Shown one piece after another: positions 18,656 to 27,393 of a stretch of 64,000 bases of DNA. The DNA is from Bacteroidaceae bacterium (GTDB lineage Bacteria; Bacteroidota; Bacteroidia; Bacteroidales; Bacteroidaceae), in NCBI GenBank assembly GCA_902362375.1, contig CABIVS010000005.1, positions 313,278 to 377,277 of the forward strand. Reading direction: 5' to 3'. The translations under genes and the position numbers were made by a program. The notes beneath the pieces are model-generated. The model did not search any database and had not been told where the DNA came from. It saw only the letters and a program-made list of their open reading frames with translations. Numbering within the stretch: position 1 is the stretch's first letter; each line of letters starts with the position of its first letter.

Positions 18656-18931
18656 AATCTAGTGTATAACCACCTTTTATACAAAGGTTACGACATTAAG
18701 GTTGGCTATTACGGAGATAAGGAAATTGATTTTATCGGAGAAAAGAATGGAGAAAAACTATACATACAGGTCGCTTAAAAAATAGATGGCGACACAGCAG
18801 AAAGAGAATTTGGAAACTTACTAAAGATACAGGACAACTATCCCAAAATAGTGGTAACAGAAGATACATTCAGCGGAAATAGCTATGAGGGCATACGTCA
18901 TTGTCCTATACGCCAGTTCTTAATGGAGTAA
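18656..18931 (+). pseudogene. Remnant of a DUF4143-type AAA ATPase (C-terminus only)
   Basis: One reading frame encodes about 90 residues resembling the C-terminal domain of the Bacteroides AAA/DUF4143 ATP-binding protein family: NLVYNHLLYKGYDIKVGYYG, DKEIDFIGEKNGEKLYIQVA, then an in-frame TAA at 18776-18778, then EREFGNLLKIQDNYP and IRQFLME before the normal TAA stop. The internal stop falls where relatives carry Tyr (QVAY), so it looks like a single-base nonsense change. The N-terminal ATPase part is absent; upstream lies only the inverted repeat. Family recall is from memory, with no search run. Confidence 0.7.
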
Positions 18932-18952
18932 ACCATACGATATACGAAAAAT

Positions 18953-19012
18953 AAATGCAGTACACCATTAGGTTACCACGAGCAATCAAATCGCCTTTGG
19001 TGTGCTGCATTT
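18953..19012. repeat. 15-bp inverted repeat downstream of the ATPase remnant
   Basis: AAATGCAGTACACCA (18953-18967) and TGGTGTGCTGCATTT (18998-19012) match at 14 of 15 positions, with a 30-nt loop. It sits between the remnant and the end of the PUL and could act as a terminator for the minus-strand PUL or be a scar of the lost element. The rest of 19013-19077 shows nothing recognisable. Confidence 0.6.
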
Positions 19013-19077
19013 ACATTTGAGTCAAGTCATCTATAATACCATGGGGGTTGCTACAAGACAGGCGGCAATGTCCATTG

Positions 19078-19932
19078 TTAGTTAGTAATAGACAGCTCGG
19101 TTACCTTATACGGATGCTTTACTGCTGCATGGGCAGCTTTCTGGGCAACAGCTTTCCTCGCCTCATCCAACCCTTCCGGGGCATAAGGATTCCCGACTAC
19201 ATTGTGTTTGAAGATGCGTTCGAACCAGGTACAGGCAGCGGTATAACGCCCAATCTTCACATCCAGATGATAGCCATCCCGATTCAGATGGTCGCCGATG
19301 AAAGAGGTGCGCGCATTTTGTATGGCAGTGCCCGAAGGGATGACAATCTTTATCTTATTCACCTTAGCCGCTTTCTTCACAGCATCGGCAATTGCCTGAT
19401 ACATGGTCAGTTGATTGCAGTTGTAGTTTTTAAATCCACTATGCTTGGAAGTAGACGCATACGCCCAGGTTTGGTGCAGCATCAGCTTTGTTTTCTTTGG
19501 AAGGCGTGCTTTTACATATTCTATGAGCTCGGGAAGAGAGGCTTCATACGTCTCATACATTCCCGAAAAAGGACTTGCCTGTTGCAGGCTGACGTAATCC
19601 CAGTCTTCATCTGCGAGCACCGCTTCCAAAGACATCTTGCCCTTTTCCCCTTTCTTTCCATCCGTACCGATTTTCCGGTAGGCATAGGCAGGAGCATTTT
19701 CACGGGCATTTTTCACATGACGTTCTAGAGAACAGCCGCCAATAAACATATTGCCGATTATGGTTGAAATGCCTTCGGCTTCGGCAAGTTCATGCAGATA
19801 TTGCTCCACGGCATCCTGAGAGAAACTGTTGCCGATAGCAAGTATCCTGACCGTTTTTTGCTGCGCATACACTCCTCCGGCAAGAAGGAGCAGTATGCAC
19901 ATACAAATCACTACAATCTTATATTTCTTCAT
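19078..19932 (-). CDS. DUF4886-family SGNH-type hydrolase, exported
   Basis: The 284-aa product has a Sec signal peptide (MKKYKIVVICMCILLLLAGG, then VYAQQ). The block I motif ILAIGNSFSQDA supplies a presumptive nucleophile Ser36, and near the C-terminus DGYHLD supplies the Asp-x-x-His of SGNH esterases. These enzymes usually deacylate carbohydrates or lipids; this subfamily is uncharacterised to my knowledge. The frame could start at a TTG at 19941, but the ATG at 19932 is better. It is the last gene of the PUL, 21 bp after the GH2 gene, so an esterase role on the same glycan is inferred. Confidence 0.8.
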   Translation of the reverse strand: MKKYKIVVICMCILLLLAGGVYAQQKTVRILAIGNSFSQDAVEQYLHELAEAEGISTIIGNMFIGGCSLERHVKNARENAPAYAYRKIGTDGKKGEKGKMSLEAVLADEDWDYVSLQQASPFSGMYETYEASLPELIEYVKARLPKKTKLMLHQTWAYASTSKHSGFKNYNCNQLTMYQAIADAVKKAAKVNKIKIVIPSGTAIQNARTSFIGDHLNRDGYHLDVKIGRYTAACTWFERIFKHNVVGNPYAPEGLDEARKAVAQKAAHAAVKHPYKVTELSITN

Positions 19933-19953
19933 CACATTCAAATATAGCTAAAC

Positions 19954-21750
19954 TTATCGATTATTTCTCTTTTTTATGTAATAATCTCTCATCAGATACC
20001 ACGCTTTCTTACGCATACCCTGGTCGGATATGAGCCCTTTGCGGTTCCAGCCATCCTGATTGGTGGGGTGGAAACGGAACGGCGAACGGAAGTCGAACAG
20101 AATCCAGGGCGATACACCACGCAGGTTCGGGATATTGTCGAACATACGGATATTGTCTCTATACAAGCGTGCCTGGTATTCTTCACTCCAGGAGCTGATT
20201 ACGTTCTCATCACCGGACTGACCGTACAATGCTTCGCCGCCAAATTCCGAGATAATCAACGGTTTGTCCGTCACTACTTCCCATATAGCGTCTTTTGGTT
20301 CCACAGGCCACGGATGATACCAGCCCATATATTTATTGATAGCTACGACGTCCAGTTGGGAAGTAAAAGAATCTTCCATTACAAAACGCTGTTTTTCGCT
20401 ATTGAAGTGCACAAGGTCGAAAGCGGCAACATACAGGCGGGTAGTGTCCAGCTGTTTTCCCGTTTCGAGCAGGGAAGTAAGGAATTCATTCCGTTCTTTG
20501 GAAGGCTGTGTTTCATTGGCAACACCCCAATAACCTACCGCGCAGCGGTTTTGATCGCGCTTAATCATTTCAGAAAGCATCCTCTGCGCTTTCTTACGGG
20601 TATCATCGTCTGTAAAGTCAATGCCTTGCCAAATGGGAATCTCCTGCCAGAGAAGGAAGCCCATCTTTTCCGCCAGGCGTACCGTGTACTCATTCTGCGG
20701 ATAATGAGCCAGGCGAATCATGTTCACGCCAAGCGCTTTCGCTTCATTTAGTAACATGGCTGCATCGGCTTCCGAGAAAGCACGCCCCATACGTTGCGGG
20801 ATTTCTTCGTGGAAAGAGATACAGCACATAAATGTCGGCTTCCCGTTCAGGTAAATATCAGTTCCTTTCACGGTGATATTGCGGAAGCCTATTTGCTCTT
20901 CCACACGGTCGGCACTTGAAGATACAGTCACGCCATAGAGTTTCGGTTCTTCCGGCGACCAGTGTTGCAGCTTCTTCGCGTTCAATACGGTTTCCGCCTT
21001 TCCTTCTGCGTCGGTGGTGAGCTCCGCGTTGATTTTGAGTTCGGGGATGGCAACTGTTACTTTCTCACCTACTTTTTTATCAGAAAGACGCACGCGGGCG
21101 ATGATGCGATCGGGAGCATTTTTATCCAGTTGGACGAAATAATCTTCTATAAATGTCCGAGGAGTTTTCACCAGCAGCACATCTCTTGTGATGCCGCCAT
21201 AGTTCCACCAGTCGAATGCCAAAGCGGGAATGGCGTCTTTGGTACGGCGGTTGTTCACTTCTATTGCCAGGAAGTTGTCGCCGTCTTTCAACAGGTCTGT
21301 CACTTCCACTTGAAAAGGGGTGAAGCCGCCTTCGTGCTCTGCTATCTCTTTTCCGTTCAGGTAGACTTTGCAACGATAGCTGACAGCGCCGAAATAAAGG
21401 AACTGGCGTTTGTCTGCCAAGCGTTTGGCGTCAAAGTGACGGGCATACCATACAGTGCCTTCGTAATACTTCAATTCGGGCGATTGAGAGTTCCAGTCTC
21501 CCGGAACATTAAGACGCAACCCGCCTTCAAACGCGTATTCGTAGAAATCGATATTTCCTTCCGGTTGCCGGTTCTCATAGATTTTCATCCGTTGCCCCTG
21601 GTCGTACAGGTCGATGATAGCATTCCATTTACCATTCAGCGAATGGATGTTGCGACCATATACATTCGTTATCAGCTCCTGTGCCGCAACGCTTCCAGCA
21701 AAAACGATTAGCAACAATAGACATAGACTTAATTTCTCACCTGTTTTCAT
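19954..21750 (-). CDS. GH2 family glycoside hydrolase (beta-glucuronidase/galactosidase-like)
   Basis: A 598-aa exported enzyme with a Sec signal peptide (about 1-24). It shows the GH2 order: jelly-roll sugar-binding domain (about 30-200, with GDWNSQSPELKYYEGTVWY), immunoglobulin-like domain (about 205-295) and TIM barrel (about 300-590). The acid/base is Glu413 in YWGVANET and the nucleophile Glu502 in ISEFGGEA. The barrel start KPTFMCCISFHEEIP is like beta-glucuronidases, which favours glucuronide cleavage, but galactoside or mannoside specificity cannot be excluded. Length is short for GH2, with no extra C-terminal domains. Confidence 0.9.
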   Translation of the reverse strand: MKTGEKLSLCLLLLIVFAGSVAAQELITNVYGRNIHSLNGKWNAIIDLYDQGQRMKIYENRQPEGNIDFYEYAFEGGLRLNVPGDWNSQSPELKYYEGTVWYARHFDAKRLADKRQFLYFGAVSYRCKVYLNGKEIAEHEGGFTPFQVEVTDLLKDGDNFLAIEVNNRRTKDAIPALAFDWWNYGGITRDVLLVKTPRTFIEDYFVQLDKNAPDRIIARVRLSDKKVGEKVTVAIPELKINAELTTDAEGKAETVLNAKKLQHWSPEEPKLYGVTVSSSADRVEEQIGFRNITVKGTDIYLNGKPTFMCCISFHEEIPQRMGRAFSEADAAMLLNEAKALGVNMIRLAHYPQNEYTVRLAEKMGFLLWQEIPIWQGIDFTDDDTRKKAQRMLSEMIKRDQNRCAVGYWGVANETQPSKERNEFLTSLLETGKQLDTTRLYVAAFDLVHFNSEKQRFVMEDSFTSQLDVVAINKYMGWYHPWPVEPKDAIWEVVTDKPLIISEFGGEALYGQSGDENVISSWSEEYQARLYRDNIRMFDNIPNLRGVSPWILFDFRSPFRFHPTNQDGWNRKGLISDQGMRKKAWYLMRDYYIKKRNNR

Positions 21751-21790
21751 TTAAGTATGTTGTTATAATTAGTGTATATAATAAGTTCAG

Positions 21791-21865
21791 GCACGGATTA
21801 TACGGATTTCACGGTTTTTAGAATAGAATAGGTAAAACAACAGTGTTAATCCGTGTAATCCGTGC
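21791..21865. repeat. 18-bp imperfect inverted repeat between the esterase and GH2 genes
   Basis: GCACGGATTATACGGATT (21791-21808) and AATCCGTGTAATCCGTGC (21848-21865) are complementary at 17 of 18 positions. Each arm contains a near-direct repeat of the word CGGATT. The right arm ends at the esterase stop codon. It forms a hairpin in the PUL transcript and may be a stability or processing signal. Similar palindromes are frequent between Bacteroides genes, from memory. Confidence 0.65.
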
Positions 21866-23163
21866 TATTTCGATTTATTTTTCAGGAAATTCATTACCCA
21901 GTTCCAGGCTGCGCTCCACTGTTCGGCATAGGCATAATGAGCGGTCGTCTCAGCTACAAACAGCTCTTTCGGAGCATTAATCACGTTGTAAGCGGAGTAA
22001 GTAGTAGTAGGCGGACAAACCATATCATTATAACCAAAAGTATAGAATCCCGGAACTTTGACCTGTCGGGCAAAGTTCACCACATCAAAATACTGAATGG
22101 TTTTCATCTTTTCCGGTGTCCGGTTCTTCGCATCCTTCAACATATGCGGCCAACCGCCTGCACGACCGTGAGCATACCCCGCCATATCACACAAGGCTGG
22201 ATAGAAAGAAACCAATCCCTTGACACGGTCATCCAGTCCGGCAATTACAATGGAAAGCGCACCGCCCTGGCTTCCTCCAAAGGTCGCCAGATTACCATTG
22301 AATTCGGGAAGTGTGTAAATGAAATCAATGGCTCTCACACAGCCTGTATAAACCCGTTTGTAATAGTACTTGTCCCGATTGTCCATATTGAACGAGTGGT
22401 AATTCTTCAAAGCACCGTTATAAAGCCGGTGATACACATCTCCCGTCAGGTTGACCGGAATGCCGTGGATACCGATTTCCAGAATGATAAAACCTTTTCC
22501 GGCACGTTCGGCTTCTCCGTTATAGGCACGGATACCTGCACCCGGCACTTTCAGAATCGCCGGATATTTCCCGGAAGCCTTCGGAACACAAAGGATGCCG
22601 TACATACGGGACGCATAGTCATTGTTCGCGAAGGAGACATGATATACGTTCACCTTATCTGTACACCTTTCTGGCAGTAAAGTCATTATCGGTTCCAATG
22701 CCCACTTTTCTGCGGCTTCTTTGGTGCTTTTCCAAAATTCCAGAAAGTCGGCAGGCAACGGAGTGGTCGGTTGCAATTTCTCAGGAGAAAAGCCGACGGT
22801 AGCCACGCCTTCATACTCACGCCCTTGGCAAGTGACGAAAGCACGGCAACGCAGGAACCCTTCTTTTTTCATAGTCCCTGCGTTAATTTCAAGCTTTTCA
22901 TTCTTCAAAGGCTGTTTGCCTGTCTGATGAGGTTTCATCATGTCTTCCGAAATCTCATAGCGCACTTCCAGATTATCCTGCGGGATATTGCATTTCAATA
23001 CCGCCACTTTGAATTTCACTTTTTCTCCCGGTTTATACAGCCAATTGGTGTGGTCGGGAGTGACCTGCACTTGAACCAGTCTTTCCTGTGGCTGCCCCCA
23101 TGCAACTATCTGCATGGAGACAAATGCTATCAGGAGAAGAAGAAAACGTACACTTTTTATCAT
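21865..23163 (-). CDS. CE7-type acetylxylan esterase / deacetylase, exported
   Basis: A 432-aa alpha/beta-hydrolase with a Sec signal peptide (about 1-23), an N-terminal beta domain (about 25-130) and a CE7-like catalytic domain. The triad is visible: Ser298 in FGGSQGGALS, Asp380 in GYNDMVCPP and His409 in ETTAHYAY. CE7 enzymes remove O-acetyl groups from sugars and oligosaccharides. In this PUL it would deacetylate the target so the exo-glycosidases can proceed. Upstream lies an unusual 22-bp-period repeat array. Confidence 0.88.
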   Translation of the reverse strand: MIKSVRFLLLLIAFVSMQIVAWGQPQERLVQVQVTPDHTNWLYKPGEKVKFKVAVLKCNIPQDNLEVRYEISEDMMKPHQTGKQPLKNEKLEINAGTMKKEGFLRCRAFVTCQGREYEGVATVGFSPEKLQPTTPLPADFLEFWKSTKEAAEKWALEPIMTLLPERCTDKVNVYHVSFANNDYASRMYGILCVPKASGKYPAILKVPGAGIRAYNGEAERAGKGFIILEIGIHGIPVNLTGDVYHRLYNGALKNYHSFNMDNRDKYYYKRVYTGCVRAIDFIYTLPEFNGNLATFGGSQGGALSIVIAGLDDRVKGLVSFYPALCDMAGYAHGRAGGWPHMLKDAKNRTPEKMKTIQYFDVVNFARQVKVPGFYTFGYNDMVCPPTTTYSAYNVINAPKELFVAETTAHYAYAEQWSAAWNWVMNFLKNKSK

Positions 23164-23194
23164 AGTTCCCTATTTTATTTCATTTGTCATTGCT

Positions 23195-23340
23195 ATATTA
23201 ATATTCCATTTATCAGCTATTAATACCCATTGTCTCAACTATTAATACCTATCCGCCCAACTATTAATACCTAACAACTCAACTATTAACATCCAACAGC
23301 AGAGATATTAATACTCCTCTCCACACATCATAATACTCTG
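23195..23340. repeat. Array of six to seven 22-bp-period repeats with core TATTAATA
   Basis: The block CTATTAATACC or a close variant starts at 23195, 23217, 23239, 23261, 23283 and 23305, exactly 22 bp apart, with a weaker unit at 23327. About 13-14 bp of each unit are conserved and about 8 bp vary. The core TATTAATA is itself a palindrome. It occupies most of the gap between the GH36-like gene and the CE7 esterase gene, upstream of the latter. Two helical turns per unit suggests cooperative protein binding on one DNA face, but it could be a decayed minisatellite. Confidence 0.75.
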
Positions 23341-23397
23341 CTAATCAGAAGTTAACACATCATTCGTCATTAGCGTAAAATGCAGATAGCCGCCTTT

Positions 23398-25464
23398 TTA
23401 TGGTTTTACTTCGTATTGATAGAGTGCGAAAGAGTTCTTGTCATTTAGCTCGAAACTTACTCTACCCTGTGCGCCGACTTTTGCGGCAAACTTTTTGCCA
23501 CTTCCCATTACAGGGGTAAAAGTAACTTTCTTACCCTCAGGAAGCCAAGTATCAATAGTCCCCCTAGCTTGCTCATTATCTTCGCGGTAAACCACAAGAT
23601 AGCCTTGCGTGCCGGAGACGGTCGATTGGAATCCTGTCCACGAACGTCCCGAAGGTTCTTCACCAATGGGCAGTATGACGCCTTGATGAAACCGGAGTTG
23701 CAAGGGTTGGTATTTCTTGAGCAGAGATGCCGTAATATAAGCCTCTTCGGGCAGGTTCGAAGCCTCCATCCAAGCCAACGGCTGTGCCGCCAAGGTGATG
23801 GCAAAGAGGTAATCGAAACTGTAACGGGCGGGGGCAAAAGGGTCGGCAGCGTCATACTTGTCGGCATTACGCCATTTATTAAGGAACTCTATCTGCATCT
23901 TCTCCGCCGGTACATAGCGAGACAGCATCCAGAGGTTGCGCAAGGTGCGATAAGGGTAATAGTTGCCCCAATCGGTATAGCGGTTTTCCAGGAAGATATT
24001 ACCATACTCGTTCATATAGTGATACCCGCCGCGACGACCGGCAGTGGCATCGAGGTTGAAAATCACTTCATAGTTGGTTTGCTCCAACACGGTATCAAAC
24101 AGTCGGCGTAGATTCTGTTCGGCTATCTTGGTAGGTATCTGCAGGCCGTCTATCTTAAAACAGCAGATGCCGTACTTCTTATAAAGTCCGATAATGGCTT
24201 GCGCATCTTTTTGCCAATCGGCAAAATCATTCTGTATACTGGGATTGAACCATAATCCGATGCGAATACCCAATTTCTTGCCTTTCTCTACAATAGGTTT
24301 CAGCCCATGAGGGAACTTTATGGGGTTGGGCGTCCAGTAATCGCCACTTTTCCAGATATCCTTAAAACTACCTCCGGCGGTCTTTGAGTTAGGGCTTTTT
24401 CCGCTCTGCCAGCCATCGTCCAGTTGAAAGAGGGTGATGCCCATGCGTGCGGCACGGTCTAGTTCTGCCAAACAGAAAGCCTCATCTATTTTGGCATCCT
24501 GACTACGGTCGCCCCAGGTATTGAGCATAATCATCTCATCCTGTGCGGCGGTATGATGACGCAGTTGTTTCTGATAAAGGCGCAAGGCAGTAAGCGCTTC
24601 TTGCTCGCCGCCGGTATAGATGCCGGTAACGCATCCATAAACGCGGGTCCAGCTATCCGGCTTTACATCATGAGACGCAATGCCCAGCCCCACTACCATA
24701 AAATCGCTAAAGTCCGCCACGAAGTCAGAACCCGGATAATGTAATTGGGTACTGCTGCTAGGAGCCTCTTTCAAGAAAAAGAAGCCTTGACACGTAGTGA
24801 CGTCATGAGCAAAAAGCAAATTACCACGATACGTATTGCGACGATAAGGAAGCCAGGTACGCCCGGTCACCAGATTGTCGTTCCAATCGGTGTAGTCGAA
24901 AAACTCTATTGTGCGGGCACTCCAATGATTGCCGGATAGTTGCAGCCTGTCGAGCGTGGGAGTTTTCACCCCCGTAGCCATATCGGTCGTGTGCTCTATA
25001 TTTTTGCGGTCGGCGTTAGAACGGTTATCCTCCTTATTCTGATAAAGTTCCACTTGCCCTTTCAGATAGGTGTCGCAAGCAATGGCGGGACAGTCTGCGT
25101 AAATGCGATAGCGACGCTCTATATTCAGCGAACCGATAGTGCAAGCCACGGTAGCCTGTAGATAACTGGCGTGGATGCCGTTCGTCGGTATCTCGTTCAC
25201 GGTAAGTGTAGCATCCGTAGGGATACCTTTCACAATCGAGAAATCGGGTTGTTTGCCCTGTGCCGGAATGTTTTTTCCGTGTTGTTTGTCAGTAAGGCTG
25301 ATGGTAACAGGCGCACCGTTATTCCACAGCATGGCGCGTTCCATATAGTTATTGCCCATACGTAGCGTGTCACCTTTCAGAAAAGCGTAATACTGTTGTC
25401 CTCCCCAAAGCGGCAATGTCCATATTGCCGATAGAAATATCGTGATAATATTTTTTTTGCTCAT
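23398..25464 (-). CDS. GH36-like (clan GH-D) alpha-galactosidase-type enzyme, exported
   Basis: The 688-aa product has a signal peptide (about 1-22, ending WTLPLWGG), an N-terminal beta-sandwich domain (about 25-290) and a TIM barrel with the clan-D landmarks LFQLDDGWQSGKSP, GIRIGLWFNPS and the nucleophile motif CCFKIDG. The acid/base region is probably ENRYTDWGNYY, and a C-terminal beta domain closes the protein. Expected activity is removal of terminal alpha-linked galactose or a related sugar. The frame is open 81 nt further upstream into the neighbouring gene; the ATG at 25464 gives the signal peptide and is 7 bp after the FAD gene stop. Subfamily and specificity are uncertain. Confidence 0.78.
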   Translation of the reverse strand: MSKKNIITIFLSAIWTLPLWGGQQYYAFLKGDTLRMGNNYMERAMLWNNGAPVTISLTDKQHGKNIPAQGKQPDFSIVKGIPTDATLTVNEIPTNGIHASYLQATVACTIGSLNIERRYRIYADCPAIACDTYLKGQVELYQNKEDNRSNADRKNIEHTTDMATGVKTPTLDRLQLSGNHWSARTIEFFDYTDWNDNLVTGRTWLPYRRNTYRGNLLFAHDVTTCQGFFFLKEAPSSSTQLHYPGSDFVADFSDFMVVGLGIASHDVKPDSWTRVYGCVTGIYTGGEQEALTALRLYQKQLRHHTAAQDEMIMLNTWGDRSQDAKIDEAFCLAELDRAARMGITLFQLDDGWQSGKSPNSKTAGGSFKDIWKSGDYWTPNPIKFPHGLKPIVEKGKKLGIRIGLWFNPSIQNDFADWQKDAQAIIGLYKKYGICCFKIDGLQIPTKIAEQNLRRLFDTVLEQTNYEVIFNLDATAGRRGGYHYMNEYGNIFLENRYTDWGNYYPYRTLRNLWMLSRYVPAEKMQIEFLNKWRNADKYDAADPFAPARYSFDYLFAITLAAQPLAWMEASNLPEEAYITASLLKKYQPLQLRFHQGVILPIGEEPSGRSWTGFQSTVSGTQGYLVVYREDNEQARGTIDTWLPEGKKVTFTPVMGSGKKFAAKVGAQGRVSFELNDKNSFALYQYEVKP

Positions 25465-25471
25465 AGTTTGT

Positions 25472-27340
25472 CTACGGTTTGATGTAAGCTCCCGGAACTT
25501 CCAACAATTTGTTGGGTTCGTTGAAGCGTTGGTTATCGGGCACATCGCGTTTGCCCAGACCCGCTTGCATAAGTTGCTTCAGTTCCGGCAGGTGATGATG
25601 ATAGATGTCGCGCGGCTCTACACTATGCTTGTGGCAGAGTCCGGCTGCCATACCTACTACTTCACCCATCATGCCGGTAGTACGCATCACACGTACCGTA
25701 CCCAAAGCTACATGGGTGCAGCTCATATTGCGACCTGCCATAAAGAGGTTGTCCACATTGCGAGAATAGAGGCAGCGATAGGGAACGGCATAAGGATGAA
25801 TCCAACGATGCACCGTAGCCGACTTGAATTCATTGCCGGGAAAGCGGACACTGTTCACGCTGTCGGGGAAGTGAAGGTCGATGCTCCAAGTTGTGGTAAA
25901 CGAAGCATCCTCGTGCGCCACATTCTTATCAATATCGTCCTGTGACAGTACGTAGTCGCCCAAGAGACGGCGCGATTCGCGTTTGCCTGAAACATACGCC
26001 ACCCAGTCGAGGGAACGGTTGGCATACTTCTTATGGTCTTTATAGTGATTCTTCAGATAGCTCCAGTTGGAATATATCACCAAAAGTCCATAGTCGCGTA
26101 CACGTTCAGCTTCGCTGACTTGATTGCGGTTCATACCCGTTTCCCATTTCCACTCGCCCATAGTTACAGACTCACAGTTTTCAGCGTCAAAACGTACGCC
26201 ATATTCAAAATGAGGGAATGAGGTTTTCTTCTTCATATCCTTACTATACCATTGTATAGAGGCGCCCATCACCAATGAGTCGGGTTGCTCGGGAGCAAGG
26301 CTCTCGCCATATTCATCGCGACCTTCACGCCCCATAGCCCAATCGGCACCGGCTAAATAGCCTATGGTAGCATCACCTGTGCAGTCGCTAAAGAGAGGAG
26401 CGGTAAGTTCGGTTTGTTCGCCTGTCTCGATGTGCTGGATAGTGACTGACGAAATGCGGTCTCCTTGCATCTTCACGGCTACCGCACGTTGAGAAGCATA
26501 AAGGGTAATGTTCTTTTCGGCCTCTATAAAGTCTTCCTTCTTCTGGTCTTCATAGTAGTCGCCCGGTTGGGCATTGCCGGAACGCTCATGGCCAAACTCA
26601 CGTATCATACGACCCAATCCCTGATTAGGCCCCATTTCGATGATACCGCCGAGATGTACACGAATCTCTGACGAGTTATTGCCGCCCAATACAGGACGGT
26701 CGTTCACTAGTGCTACCTTACAGCCTAATCGGGCAGCAGATGCGGCAGCACACATTCCGGCTATTCCCCCTCCTACTACCACAAAGTCGTATTGATGAGC
26801 GGGTACCGTCTGTTGTTGTCGCAAGCGGGTACGAAGTGCGGCTGTCTCTGCCGCATCCCAGGTAGCAGGCTGCGTGTTCGCATCGGTCGTAAGGTAAATG
26901 GCATCGCAACGACCATCGAAACCAGTGAGGTCTTTCAGGGCAAGGGTGGTAGTCCCTGCTTTCAATACTGTCTTTCCGGCAAATTGCCATTGCCAGGAAT
27001 TACCAGTATGTCCTAACGTCATTTTCAGTAACTTGCCGCCTAAAGCCAGGCGGAACTTTCCGGGACCCTCGGCATTGGTCCAAGGCGAAGTCCAGTTGTA
27101 AGTACGGGCATATACGTAGTAAGTGCCCGCCTGGGGAATGTTGATTTCTGCCGTAGCATCCGCCACAGGGATGCCCATGCCATGTGCCATGAGATAGGGT
27201 GAACCCATTTGATCCATGAACTGCTGGTCGAGCACCCAGCCGCCTCGCTGGTTGAAGCTTTCTGCTTCGATGAGCAGTTCTTCGGCTACAGCCACAAGGC
27301 TACAGGCTACGGCTATGCATATCAGTAAGAATTTTTTCAT
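25472..27340 (-). CDS. FAD-dependent oxidoreductase with N-terminal beta-sandwich domain, exported
   Basis: A 622-aa protein with a Sec signal (MKKFLLICIAVACSLVAVA), a carbohydrate-binding-like beta domain (about 25-155), a linker, then a Rossmann FAD domain starting YDFVVVGGGIAGMCAAASAA (GGGIAG at 190-195) and continuing RPVLGGNNSSEIRVHLGG. The FAD family resembles PF12831. The C-terminal motif SCTHVALGTVRVMRTTGMMGE closes the fold. Relatives are found in many PULs and are sometimes labelled xanthan lyase without proof. It may oxidise a sugar hydroxyl. The GTG one codon upstream is an alternative start. Lies between GH105 and GH36 in the PUL. Confidence 0.85.
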   Translation of the reverse strand: MKKFLLICIAVACSLVAVAEELLIEAESFNQRGGWVLDQQFMDQMGSPYLMAHGMGIPVADATAEINIPQAGTYYVYARTYNWTSPWTNAEGPGKFRLALGGKLLKMTLGHTGNSWQWQFAGKTVLKAGTTTLALKDLTGFDGRCDAIYLTTDANTQPATWDAAETAALRTRLRQQQTVPAHQYDFVVVGGGIAGMCAAASAARLGCKVALVNDRPVLGGNNSSEIRVHLGGIIEMGPNQGLGRMIREFGHERSGNAQPGDYYEDQKKEDFIEAEKNITLYASQRAVAVKMQGDRISSVTIQHIETGEQTELTAPLFSDCTGDATIGYLAGADWAMGREGRDEYGESLAPEQPDSLVMGASIQWYSKDMKKKTSFPHFEYGVRFDAENCESVTMGEWKWETGMNRNQVSEAERVRDYGLLVIYSNWSYLKNHYKDHKKYANRSLDWVAYVSGKRESRRLLGDYVLSQDDIDKNVAHEDASFTTTWSIDLHFPDSVNSVRFPGNEFKSATVHRWIHPYAVPYRCLYSRNVDNLFMAGRNMSCTHVALGTVRVMRTTGMMGEVVGMAAGLCHKHSVEPRDIYHHHLPELKQLMQAGLGKRDVPDNQRFNEPNKLLEVPGAYIKP

Positions 27341-27393
27341 CACAGTACAGCGTTTTTATGATTATTGTTTACTATCTTCACAGAGGGAACAGA

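Noticed and set aside
15245..18931. tRNA-Arg as the integration site of the PUL island
   Set aside because: No duplicate of the tRNA 3' end was seen near the PUL borders, and korAB lies intact between the tRNA and the PUL.
20068..22680. Long plus-strand frames (227, 249 and 272 codons) opposite GH2 and the esterase
   Set aside because: They lie antisense to genes with clear catalytic motifs and have Cys/Phe/His-rich composition typical of shadow frames.
23195..23340. 22-bp-period array considered as a CRISPR
   Set aside because: Units are only about 14 bp conserved with 8 bp variable, far below CRISPR repeat and spacer lengths, and no cas gene is near.
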